A program made the position numbers and the translations under genes. DNA of 64,000 bases, from the NCBI RefSeq assembly GCF_901933205.1, contig NC_044572.1, positions 74,893,465-74,957,464 of the forward strand, given 5' to 3'. Numbering within the stretch: position 1 is the stretch's first letter; the number at the start of each line of letters is the position of its first letter. This DNA comes from Camarhynchus parvulus (Eukaryota > Chordata > Aves > Passeriformes > Thraupidae). The notes beneath the pieces were generated by a model, which ran no database searches, was not told the origin of the DNA, and saw nothing but the letters and a program-made list of their open reading frames with translations. This document shows, one piece after another, positions 38,563-49,000 of this stretch.

Positions 38563-40210
38563 AAGAACTTCTGGTAAGTGTGTTTCATGTTAATAAATAT
38601 GTTGAAACATTACATCTTCAAAGACAGGAAGGATTGTCAATGCAAATTTAAAGAGGCAGAAATATACTTAGCTTTTTCCTATTCCTGAATTGTATGAGCC
38701 TGGTTATTTATTTTCTGACAAATGTTAGCAAAAAGTAAGCATTTTATTACCTTTCTATGAAATTTCAGTTGAGCTTTAAGCAAGCAAAACTCTTTCTGAG
38801 TCAACTAACATGAAAGAGTGCAAATTTAAATCAAGTTTAAATAATCAAGCATGAATATAAATAATATTCTTAATGAATATTCTGGTTTTTGCTGTAACCA
38901 CTTAATTGTTTCAAAGTCATAAGTGAGTATTACCTTCAGCACTGAAACACTGAGGGGTACTTAAAACTGTTACAGGAAGCACAGTAACAATGACATATGA
39001 AGCCATTATCACATCTGGGTCAAAGAGAAGGAAGAAATAGGAAGGCTTGGTGGGGAGTACTTTGAGTGGGAAAGTATAATGTTTTGTCATTAAACTTGAG
39101 CCAGATCAGTTAATTATTCAGGTATGTTCATATCTCCTTTCATGTGAGAGTAATAACATTTTGATTTGTTTTCTTTGTGTGATATCCCTTTAAAAATCAG
39201 ACCTAGAAAAAAGTCCATTTTCTTTGTCAAAAGGAGCTATTTTTTAAAAGCCATGTATAAATGCTGTTTTCTGATCCTAAATAAGCCACAATGAGAAGAG
39301 GACTCTTATTCCTTGAATTTCTCAGAGCGATCTTGTCATTGTCAGCAGTCTTCTGCCCACACATCAGCCTATTTCCCGAATTTCCTTACATAATACCGAC
39401 AACCATGGGTTTCTGTAGTTGTCCAACAGTGTTTGAAAGCTAGAGAGAAGAGATAATTCATTATTTTCTTCACCTCAGTGTTTCCCCTGCAATTTCTTTT
39501 TTGAAATACAAAGCTCACATGGAAAGGTTCATGACAGGAAAATTAATCCAAGATCCTAATTTGGCAGTGTGTATTTGATGTTGACCTAGTGGAAAAGAAA
39601 AGTTAGTTTTAATTTTAGTTTGTATTTCTATTCTAGACTAGAAGGCAGAAACAACCTATTTAACAGTGGACTTCAAAAAGCTGTGCAATATGTAAATTCT
39701 TCATAAAATTTAATAAAATCTTGGCACCAATGATGTCAAGAGCCAATTAGTCTTAACTTCTGTAATGATTCACCACTTTTAAACTATAATAAACAGTAAT
39801 ATTTATAGCATGCTGTGTAAAACTTTGCTGGAGCTGAACATGTGGATCCTGAGCTTTGGGAGGTGGTACTGCTGTCAATATTTTCCATCCCCTGGAAACT
39901 TTGCATCATGAGTGAAATTCCGAGTGGCTGAGAAAAGCACTGACATAAACACAGTGTGTCAGCATCAAGCCTGGTTTCTAGGTAAACTCTTAGCGTGAGT
40001 CAGTCAGAATGGACGCTAAAAAGTTTTAATGATTTGTGCCACAGTTGCCTTCATCTTCTCTCATTAGGAAGAGATAGCTGCCTGCTTGTGTCAGAGAGTC
40101 CTGTCCCTGGAATGGCCATGACTATGTCACATGCATCTTAAAGGCACCCTGTCTGGGTGAGCTCAAGCACAGAGTAGAAATCATGTGTATATGACCTGTG
40201 AATGTGGCCT

Positions 40211-40225
40211 TGCATGCTCTGCATG
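40211..40225. promoter_or_regulatory. Paired TGCATG motifs
   Basis: TGCATG occurs at 40211-40216 and 40220-40225. (U)GCAUG is the RNA-binding motif of RBFOX splicing factors, and paired copies near alternative exons are common; the same DNA word also forms a palindrome-like GCATGC. No exon is identified nearby. Confidence 0.2.
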
Positions 40226-40370
40226 CACTAAGTGGAGGCACGTTCCCCTATTCCTGACATGCAGCTGGCCTCTCCGTTCTGTCTCGATGAGTGGAGAACC
40301 TGGATCAAGATGCTCTCACACGAGTTGTAAGCTCTGGTTTTAGTGAGGTAGGAAGGTAGGACTCTTTGAA

Positions 40371-40393
40371 GGGGGGGGGGGTTTGTGGGGGGG
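40371..40393 (+). repeat. Poly-G run of 11 followed by 7 G
   Basis: Eleven consecutive G (40371-40381), TTTGT, then seven G (40387-40393). This could support a G-quadruplex on the + strand. Such runs are also hard to sequence, so their length may be unreliable. Confidence 0.9.
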
Positions 40394-42873
40394 TTAGAAT
40401 GTAAGAAAATAAAGACAGTGCAGAAGGTAATCTCACCCCTGAAGAGTTGCCCTGGTACTAATTACCAAAGATTAGGAACAGGCCTGCCTTTAACAGGCCA
40501 CAGCTGTGTCCAATAAGGATGGTCTTCTAACTATCATACAAACATTTTAGTTAAACATAAAATCTGTTTTGAACACTGCTATGGTTTTGGAATTTTTTTT
40601 TTTGTCCTTAATGGTTTGAGGGAATGAGGTTTTAGAGAGAATGTCAAGGAGATCACAACCCTACAAAGTCTTAGTAGGAAGGAGTTCCACTTGTCTTGGT
40701 GAAATCTTAAATTTGGCAACATAAGCTAATCATACATTATTTATATTATTATGTCATTCAAATGTGCATGTCTCTTAATTATTTTTTCCTAAATCTGGTG
40801 TATTTCTAAGAACTGGACATCTATTTACTCTCTGACTATGGGTGTCCACTATATTTCAACAAGGCTGAGCTAAGAAAAAAGTTCTTTTTCTGCCCAAACC
40901 ATAACCTTTTATAAATTGCCTTCTTGCTTCATTAGGAGCAGACTAAAAAATAATGGGGGAAAGGCTTAACATCTGCATTTCTTTTATCCATGTGCTCAGC
41001 CCCTAATGCTGTTTCTGTGAACTCGAAAACAAGTAGGTTCCTTCAAATTTCGTCATTATAAACATTTTCTGCTTTACTGATTACTATGAGTATGAAATTC
41101 CTGTTTATCATGGAGATTAGTCTGAAAGCAATCAAAACCATGTCATTCTCAAGGTCCATGACTGGAGGACAGAGACTATGGTATGGAAATATGTAACGCT
41201 GCATCTTCTAGTGTAAACAGAAATTAATCTTTGATGTATTGAGCATATTAATCATTATCTAAATAGCAATTCCACAGTAATGCAACTGGAAGAGGCCTAA
41301 AGAAAGGAGTCCATCTACCATCAAAGTGGTTATTGATTGAAGGTTAATGTTGTGTGTCTGGGAGATCATTCTACATCCTTCTTTTAATCAAATAAGTGCA
41401 GAACTGAATGACTGACTAAACTGCTTGGCTAGCTGTTCATCTTATTCAATATGGGATATCAACATTGATTGTTTAAAGTAATCCAGTGGCTAAAAATCTA
41501 CAGCTCTTTGTCAACTGGAAATAGTCATGTAGTCGTGCATACCTACCAGTAAAACTTGATACTTTTTTTACTTTGTTCACTTTCAAGCTGTTAACATCTA
41601 TTGCTTATTCCACTCTAAAAAGGGTTGCACCTTTTACTTCCTCCCATTTTACATACTCTATTTACCTTTTTTAATATTCTATTATATGGTACTGTGTATT
41701 TCTGTATGGTATTCGTATGAAAGAGAATGACAAGGTTGGATAAGTGCTCCTGAGGGATGAAGAGATGGAGGTAGCCTAGGGAGCATGCCCAGAGATAGGA
41801 AGGTTCAGGTGATGTTGGGCTGCAGGGAGCAGCTATGCAGAGCCTTCGGGTAAATGGCAAGCCAAGCAGAGAGCATACAGCGCAGGAGGGATAGGAAGGC
41901 TGATAAAAACAGGCCATGGAAATAGAGCTAGGGTCCCAGAATGACAAAATCAAAACATTTTCTTAGCTCTATGGATTGTGCAGAGATAGCTGTTCCAGTC
42001 AGGAAAATTGATGAGTTGCTGGAATTACATTGGAGGGTGAGGCTGGGGCAGAACTTCCATTGCTTATGGCAGAGTGGGAAAGGTTTCCCTTTCCTCTTCT
42101 GTCTTCCTAGTCAGTCAGAATTTTCTATGCTTTCAAAGTAGAAAGGGATGATGAAGAGCTAAAATCCAATCACGTAAATTAAATGGCTGAGTCCCTAAAT
42201 GCTGAAGGATTACACAGGAGTTAACATGGCATTTCAGAGCACATAAATGAAAAGCCCAATTAAAGTCTGCATAAAGTAGGTTGTGTAAATATCATACCAG
42301 TCTAGGACTTGACAGTGTCAACTTGTCAGCTGATATTTCTTCTGTTCTGGTATATTCTCAGTGGATTGACGATTCATTTCTCTGTTTTTCTAGTTTAGAC
42401 TTGACCTTTATTCTACAAGGGCCAAAATGGATTGTGGTGCAATCTTCTAGAAACATCAGTAGTGAATGTCTTGTATAAAGAAACCCATGCAAAGAAGTGA
42501 TTCTAAATGAGTATTTTGTTACCATCTTTTTGTTGTGTGGTCTGAATTTGAGCTTTTAAGCTATATTATAATAAAGTCAGAGACAGTTTAAAAGTTGAAA
42601 AAAAAAATTATCCTCTTATCCTTTGTGGCAATAATAGCTAGTCTGTATAATATGAACGTCATGCGCTGTGTATCTTTTGAGGAGTTTAATTGTCGCATGA
42701 CATAATTCACAGAAAACTAGACTGTCTGAATAAAGAACCTATTTCTGTTTACAAGGATGTCACAGACATTTCTTTTATGAAAAATCTTCTCTTAAGATTT
42801 TCCTGCTGAAGCTGAGAAGCTCAGCAACCAGACATAAACAATAAGTTATCTGCTTCTGTGGAATGCAGCAGGT

Positions 42874-42928
42874 CAGTTCTGGATTGGCCCAGACTGAGTG
42901 TTTGGAGATAATAGCCAATCCAGAACTG
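42874..42928. repeat. 14-bp inverted repeat inside the ERVK LTR
   Basis: CAGTTCTGGATTGG (42874-42887) and CCAATCCAGAACTG (42915-42928) are exact reverse complements with 27 bp between them, so a CCAAT core lies on each strand. It probably belongs to the LTR's promoter or RNA-structure region. Confidence 0.85.
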
Positions 42929-42929
42929 A

Positions 42930-42956
42930 GCTCTCTCGGACACAGTCTGAGAGAGC
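42930..42956. repeat. 8-bp stem-loop inside the ERVK LTR
   Basis: GCTCTCTC (42930-42937) and GAGAGAGC (42949-42956) can pair around an 11-base loop, directly after the 14-bp inverted repeat. It may be an R-region RNA structure. Confidence 0.7.
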
Positions 42957-43069
42957 AAAGTTTGTTGATCATTCTTTACTTTCTATTCTTAGGTAGCTAG
43001 CAGCTTCTGGAAACTCTCCCTTTCTTTTTCTTTTTAGTATAGTTAAAATAGATATTTATATCATAACTT

Positions 43070-43075
43070 AATAAA
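43070..43075 (+). terminator. LTR polyadenylation signal AATAAA
   Basis: AATAAA lies 73 bp before the LTR 3' end, followed by TCAAGCCTTCTGA. Its position fits the U3-R-U5 polyadenylation signal of the ERVK-type LTR. The element has no genes, but the signal could still end transcripts entering from upstream on the + strand. Confidence 0.6.
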
Positions 43076-43420
43076 TCAAGCCTTCTGATCATAGAGCCCA
43101 TCTCGTCTCTTCCTTCACCCCGAAAACCTTGTAGCCAAACCAGCGACACAAGGTAATGAAACCTTCTCTCAAATAATCAACAAGCTAATGAGACTTTCTG
43201 AATAACCCTCGACTATATGTTGGTTATTCTTGTAATTTAGATCAAACACTGCTGATAAATAAAGTAGAAAATCCTTAATTGAATGTAAACATTCAAACAA
43301 GAGAAAAGAAATAAGTTGAAGCCAGAAATGAAAAGGACAAAGGAGCTCTGAATGGAAGCTACGCCAGCCAAGATGATTGTGTAGGAGGCAGAAATGCACT
43401 GCATTAATGTCTATTGATTC

Positions 43421-43460
43421 AAGCACAATAAAATTTCTCCAGGCACAATAAAGTTTCTCC
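43421..43460. repeat. 20-bp tandem duplication
   Basis: The units 43421-43440 and 43441-43460 share 18 of 20 positions (core GCACAATAAA, then TTTCTCC). It lies about 270 bp after the ERVK LTR and outside it. Confidence 0.85.
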
Positions 43461-44384
43461 CTGATTGCTTACTGAGCTATATAAAGGCTTTCCAATGGAC
43501 AAAGTAGCAAAATTTTTCCCTAAAAGTGTCTGAATTCAACATAATCTCTCCTTTTCTGTACTTGCTTGCGTAAATATTTGGTGTCAGACATGAATTTATA
43601 CTAACAGCCTCGGAGGTTCCTTTGCTTTCACATCGCCTCTAAAACAAGCTTTTCAATGTTCTTCGTGAGGGAGCAGCATTACAAAGACCAACAGAGTCTC
43701 CAAGGAATGTGTATGATATCTGAGTACATTTTCTAAGATAGATGCAAAACTATATAGAGTTTATAGAATGCTTCTTTTTACTTGTATGTATCTACAATGT
43801 AGCATAAGTACAGTTTTTGAAGGAGAAAAAGAAAAAAGAAAGAAAGTTACATTTGAAAATATCGACACTAACCCTGAAGCCCTGAACTTGGCTACTCCTT
43901 CTCCATGGTATCTTTAGGGACTGGCTTCTAGGGCTTCCTACTTTCCCACATGGCTTATATTTCACACTCCTTTCTCTTTCTGTCATTGCCAGTTATCCCC
44001 TGTCATCCCTCATATTCAGTGCAGTTATGGATCATGCTGCCTGTCCTGCTTTTATGTGACCACACTCAGAATGGAGAAAACCATTATCCCAGCAAATGGC
44101 TGGTTGGTCCTGCACCTGAATGTATGGGAGAACAGAGAGCAGCACAAACTGAAGAGAAAATGTTTATGATAATACCTATAAACTCTGGACAGAAACATTT
44201 TTGTATAGATGATATTAGTGTCGCATCTTTATTTAGAAAAAAAAATAATTTCTTTACCAGTATGATGACTTTGGTATAGGAATGCTTCATTAACAAATCT
44301 CATCAAATTAGAATATCATCTCATAGAAGAAAAGTCTATGGTTTGGTATTTTATTTTTAAATTTTAAAGGAAGTTGTAACTAGT

Positions 44385-44428
44385 TATTAACATACATTTG
44401 TTAGTGTATTAACCTACATTTGTCAGTG
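44385..44428. repeat. 22-bp tandem duplication
   Basis: The units 44385-44406 and 44407-44428 share 20 of 22 positions (TATTAAC, then TACATTTGT, then AGTG). It looks like an older slippage or microhomology duplication. Confidence 0.85.
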
Positions 44429-44844
44429 TTTTCTTTTCTGGAGAAAATTTCTCTCATACACAGCTTTAAAGCTAAGTTTCTTGTATTTTATGCATGCAAG
44501 CTTCTGCCTGCTACATATATCTATTTTGCACAATGATGTGTTACTCATTTCTCAAGACACTGGAGGGTATTATATATCAAACTAGGGTTTGGTCATTACC
44601 TCGATACATGAGATTAATTTTGCTGGTTGTGAATGTTATGGTTGCTACAGCTGTGAATCACAAGCATATTTTAAACAAGAACATAAAAAGTTAATTTTTT
44701 TTTAATACAGTGGTGTTATCCTGTGGCCATTTGTCTGTGTTCTTGAGCAGTCTCTTTAAACATGTGGTGCATGATAGTCAGTTGAGCAGAAATGAGATTA
44801 GTTTTCCTCAGCAAGGGTAGAAGTATCTGTTAAGGAACACTCAG

Positions 44845-45305
44845 GACAGGAAAGACATGAACCTGTTGGAATGGGTTCAGAGTAGGGCCATGAAAATGAT
44901 CCTCCTGTGAGGAAAGGCTAAAAGAGTTGGAGTTGTTTAGCTTGGAGAGGAGAGCTCCACTGAGGCCTTATAGCAACCTGTCAGTATCTGAAGGGGGCTT
45001 ATGAAAAAGATGGGAACAAATTTTTTAGCAGGGGCTGTTGTGATAGGACAGGGGGTAATGGTTTTATCTGAAGGAGGTCTAGACCAGATATAAGGAGGAA
45101 TGTTTTTACAATTAAGGTGGTGAAACACTGGAATAAGCTGCCCAGAGATATTGTGGATGCCCCATCTCTGGAAGTGCTCACGACCAGGGTTAACGCTGCT
45201 CTAAGCAATGCGATCCAGTTGAAGATGTTCCTGTTCATTGCAGGGAAATTGGACTAGATGACCTTAGTCTCTTCCAACCCAAAATATTCTATAATTCTGT
45301 AATAT
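44845..45305 (+). mobile_element. CR1 LINE 3' end
   Basis: This short, 5'-truncated CR1 insertion holds only the end of ORF2 and the 3' UTR. Diagnostic blocks in order are GACATGAACCTGTTGGA, GTGGTGAAACACTGGAATA, GATGCCCCATCTCTGGAAG, TTGGACTAGATGACCTTAG, and TTCCAACCC just before the terminal octamer-like repeat ATTCTATAATTCTG. The octamer identifies the 3' end of CR1 and fixes the + orientation. CR1 copies usually lack target-site duplications and none is seen. Minus-strand frames over this segment are shadows. Confidence 0.93.
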
Positions 45306-45824
45306 AAGATTTTTTTTCAGCAGATAGTGAATAGCACTTTTCTTGCACATGCCTTGCGCACAAGTGAAGCTCTGGGCTGAAGGAAGTGCAATTTCCAGAT
45401 AAAGGATGGAGAACAAACACTATGAGACTCTGAGTCTTTGGCCTGTAAACACTACTGCCAAATTTGAAATTTACAAACTTTAACCTCTTTTACTATGAAA
45501 ATAAACTCTCCATTTTGAAAATGATTCAATTATGTGGAAAGAGATTTCTGATCCATATCACCTCTCTGAATCCTTTGTATGATACAGAGGCCTTGGTCAC
45601 AATCTCAGTAACTGAGTTGTCGCTAAGGGGAAAATTATGAGTAGATAATGACTCAGTACCAATAGCTCACATACTGCCTGTACAGTCTTAGGAAAAAGTG
45701 GTTGTGAGAAGACAAAATAAGGAATGAAACTCAACATGTGATTAATATTATTTGTGTTCTGGCTTCGCTGAGGCAGTGAAAGATGTCCTGTTAGTAAGAT
45801 AAAAGCAATAGAGAAATATCCACA

Positions 45825-45846
45825 TTTATTTATTTATTTATTTATT
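45825..45846. repeat. TTTA microsatellite
   Basis: Five to six TTTA units, located 55 bp before the G/T-rich tract at 45901. Confidence 0.85.
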
Positions 45847-45900
45847 GCAAAAAAGTCATTAGACAGGAGGGAAGAAGGGGATTTTTGGGAGATGGGAAAT

Positions 45901-46021
45901 TTGGTTTGGTTTGGGGGAGGGGTTGTTGTTTGGGGTTTTTTGGTTTTGTTTTGTGTTTTAGGGGATTTTGGTGGTTTTTTTGCTTGGTTTGGTTTAGTTT
46001 TGGGTTTTTTTTGGGGGTTTG
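45901..46021 (+). repeat. G/T-rich tract with many G runs
   Basis: About 120 bp of the + strand consist almost entirely of G and T, with GGGGG, GGGG and GGG runs; C appears essentially only in a TGCTTGG near 45981. It is the longest and purest of the window's G/T tracts. Several G runs could form G-quadruplex or R-loop structures, but spacer lengths are irregular. Confidence 0.85.
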
Positions 46022-49000
46022 CTTATTTTCTCCTTTTTAAGTTTTCATAGTTTAAACATCATTTGCTTTCATCTGTGATTCTTTCTCATCTACATCATCA
46101 TTAAATTTATTGTTGCTGTGGTCTTCAGATTTGTTCTTACAAAAAGAGCTTTCGGCAGCTCACACAAAGTACCAAGACCATGTACTGCATTATTAAAGTA
46201 TTTTGTCTGAGAGGAAAAGGAGATTCTATAATGCATATTATACTACAGGACTTTTTATCAAGAAAATTGGTAGAACGTAGAAGAGCCTGAACAATTTTGT
46301 TTCTCATTGAAATTAGCTGTACTGTAGTAAGAGTTTAGACAGATGTTTTTTTGCCCAACCTATATTTTTATGTGGAAAAGACTTGATATGTATGGAGATC
46401 ATATTTATGCATTTATGGTGGTTTATGTCAAGAAGTAAAAAAGTTCCTTTTGCTACATCTGCCTATGTCTTTCAGCACATATGTTCTATCCTTCAGCATC
46501 ATTAATAACCTTCCTACTGTAAATCCCCTAATGGGTAGAATGGCATTTAGCTCTCTTCTAAGATTCTCAAGTAAGGTTTCTCTTCCAAAATCTACAAGAC
46601 TTCTGAAGACACAAGTTGAGTAAATATGTAAAGTCTTGACAAGATTCCTAAATTTGCATAAAGTAAGGGTATATTTAAGGGCAGCATTTGAAATCCATTA
46701 GAGTTGGTAGGTTGTTCAGCTAATTTGGACTCTGAAGTCAGTAAATATTTTGCTGGGATTTTAATACCTTGTTTATCTTTTTGTGAATTCTTTACTGAGT
46801 CTCATGGTTACTGCTGCTTCTGCTCCCCTGAACTGGTTAGAAAGGAAAATAAAACCTGGAATCCTGCAGAAGGTGTTCAGTTTCTCGTAACAGTAAATGT
46901 TCAGTTGACTAATTGTCTCTCTTTCTCAAATGAATCCTGTTCTCTCCAGATGATTTTATGGCAGTGAGATGCCTAATGAAACAGAGTAAGAAATATACTG
47001 ACAAAGGTTTGGAGAAGGAAGAGAATGTGAACCATATTCTGTTTTAAAAATAAAGAAGCATTTGAAGTGTATCAGTAGAAACAGGCAAGAGAGAAATATA
47101 GTACTGGATGAAAGTGAATTGCTAGGAAGTTACCTCTAAGTGTTAACACTAAACTTGTTCTTGCCTTAGTTGGATTCTTATACTTTTTACTACTGTACTT
47201 GGAATTGCCTTTACTGCTTGACATTAATTTGTCTCTACTATATTTTTGTTATATATTTCTACTAAGAGTACTGCAGAATTAATGGTATAGAGACCTTTAG
47301 TGAAACTAGTTATTAGAATCCTAAAATAAGTACAGCATCTCACAGCCCATCACTTAAAATTCCTGTCTTGCCATATTAATGAGTCTCAGACAGCATTAAT
47401 GCACCTGGAGGACATGGGTCTCAAAAGCCCAAGTGTAGCATAAAGGAGATGGGCATTTATTTGAGTCTTAGAGCCCCATGGGACCTTACAGGTATAAACT
47501 TGGCTATAAATTAACAAGAAACTTTGCTTGTCCTCGGGCTATCTGAAATCTATGAGAAGAGAAGTTTGTAGTGTTTTGAGGGAAAAAAAAACCAACACTA
47601 ATGGATTGCCATTTGTTTAAAATCTGGCTATAGGACTGTTCTGTGTGCATACTTTTTCTTGCTATGGGATGTAAGGTGAATTTAACCCCACTGGCTATAG
47701 ATTTTCATAGCAAGTCAACCACGCTTCTACACTGCTCAATACAAACCAACATATATTAATCAGTTACCTTGTGAGTTATTTAGAGGGAGATTAATAGATA
47801 ACTATGCAAAACCTTTGCCTGAACATCAGTGAATTAAGATGTTCTGTTTTGCTTTTCTGCAGAATACAAGGAGTCTCAAACAGTCTTGCTCTTTTGGAAA
47901 ACAGGAGAAAAAGCATTTAGAAAGCAGACTAAGGGATTTATTTTGAGTGCTCAGATAAGTACTCTAGTATAACCCTCAAGTACCCTTCAAATGTTGACAA
48001 GTTTCTTCCTAAAGATTAAACCATTGTTTAGTAATCACATAGTACTGAATTAACGAGGACCATCCAGAAAGAAAAGTCTTTTCAAGGCTGATGCTGTAAG
48101 ATCAAAATGTATTAGCTTCCTTTTTTTAATTTGCTTTCCTCTGATGACTTTCTGTGCTTTTGTCCACTGCCAGAAGCAAATCAGAAGCAATTCCAATTGA
48201 CAGTATATCTGACGGCATATCAATAAAGAACAAAAGCAAAAGGGGTTTCAGGTAAAACTAGATTGCTTCCGTTTAGATAATTATCACTTGTCCATCAGAA
48301 CAAAAGTTGCCCTACTTTTATGTTTCTTGAGTAGGACATTGGTGTGGGACACTGTTCCATTGACTTTTTCCTGAGTTTTGGGCAAGTCACTTCCTTATCA
48401 TGAATTACAAATATAATTACACTTAACTTCCTTTTTAGAGATTGGTAAAGAGAAAGTGCTATGTAGTTGTTTAGTTTTATTTTTAGATTTTAGCCTTAAA
48501 ACTCCTTTAAAACTGTTTCATGGTATATGCAACTCATTACAAAGCATGGATAGTTTTATGGAAACTATCACAGAATTTTACAAGAATTTAATACAGTTGG
48601 TATTTATGATTGCAGAAATAAGTAGAAGATGGTTTGATTTAACTATCAGTTGAATTGGTAAACCAGATAAAAAGGAAACCAGGATCAACATCAGTGGAGA
48701 TTCTGTACATTGCAGCTGGATCTCTAACAATGAGACTTCTGAAAATTCTCTTTCATATTCTGTTTAAGGCACTGATTTGTAACTTGTCTTAGGTTTGGCT
48801 CTGCTACACAAATCTTGTATGAGTTTTGACAAGTTGTTTGGTTAAACTTTGCTTATGTTACATGGTTTACATTCATAAAATCATGATATAGATTATTATT
48901 TTTCTGTTTGGTGCTCAACCCTTGTACTGCAACAGAAAACACTGGTAAATAAGATGTTTGTTTGTGAAGGATGCTCTTCTGAATTGAAATAGGGCAAGTG

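Larger units (their letters stand above)
27441..42757. other. Longest stretch without an identified mobile element or gene
   Basis: About 15 kb of AT-rich DNA with no recognised gene, RNA gene or dated repeat. Up to 35979 it has scattered short frames; 35980-41614 has none of 60 or more codons in any frame. GC-richer patches occur at 30600-30860 and 39830-40340. Motif clusters at 36455-36488, 38474-38486 and 40211-40225 resemble transcription-factor or splicing-factor sites. The pattern fits non-coding DNA that may hold regulatory elements, which only cross-species conservation could show. Confidence 0.5.
42758..43148 (+). mobile_element. Solo LTR, ERVK-type (passerine endogenous retrovirus)
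   Basis: The 391-bp segment begins TGTCACAGACATTTC and ends GCGACA, so it has TG...CA ends and TGTC/GACA terminal inverted repeats. The flanks CAAGGA (42752-42757) and CAAGGT (43149-43154) form a 6-bp target-site duplication with one mismatch, the length typical of ERVK-type integration. A polyadenylation signal AATAAA lies at 43070-43075. The body matches a songbird ERVK LTR family I know from memory (TTTATGAAAAATC near the start, ATAAATCAAGCCTTCTGA and CTCGTCTCTTCC near the end). No internal retroviral sequence lies alongside, so this is a solo LTR left by recombination. Confidence 0.88.
43149..44844. other. AT-rich non-coding DNA, no gene recognised
   Basis: Between the ERVK LTR and the CR1 3' end there is no recognisable gene. 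Two short tandem duplications occur (43421-43460 and 44385-44428). Frames of up to 109 codons (43950-44279) show no domain. Confidence 0.55.

Noticed and set aside
39291..39443. 50-codon frame with a hydrophobic, signal-peptide-like start
   Set aside because: It is short, has no Kozak context worth noting and no supporting exon signals; hydrophobic starts are common when T-rich DNA is translated.
41615..41953. 112-codon minus-strand frame, Ser/Pro/Leu-rich
   Set aside because: No known motif, no supporting splice sites, and it ends in AT-rich low-complexity sequence.
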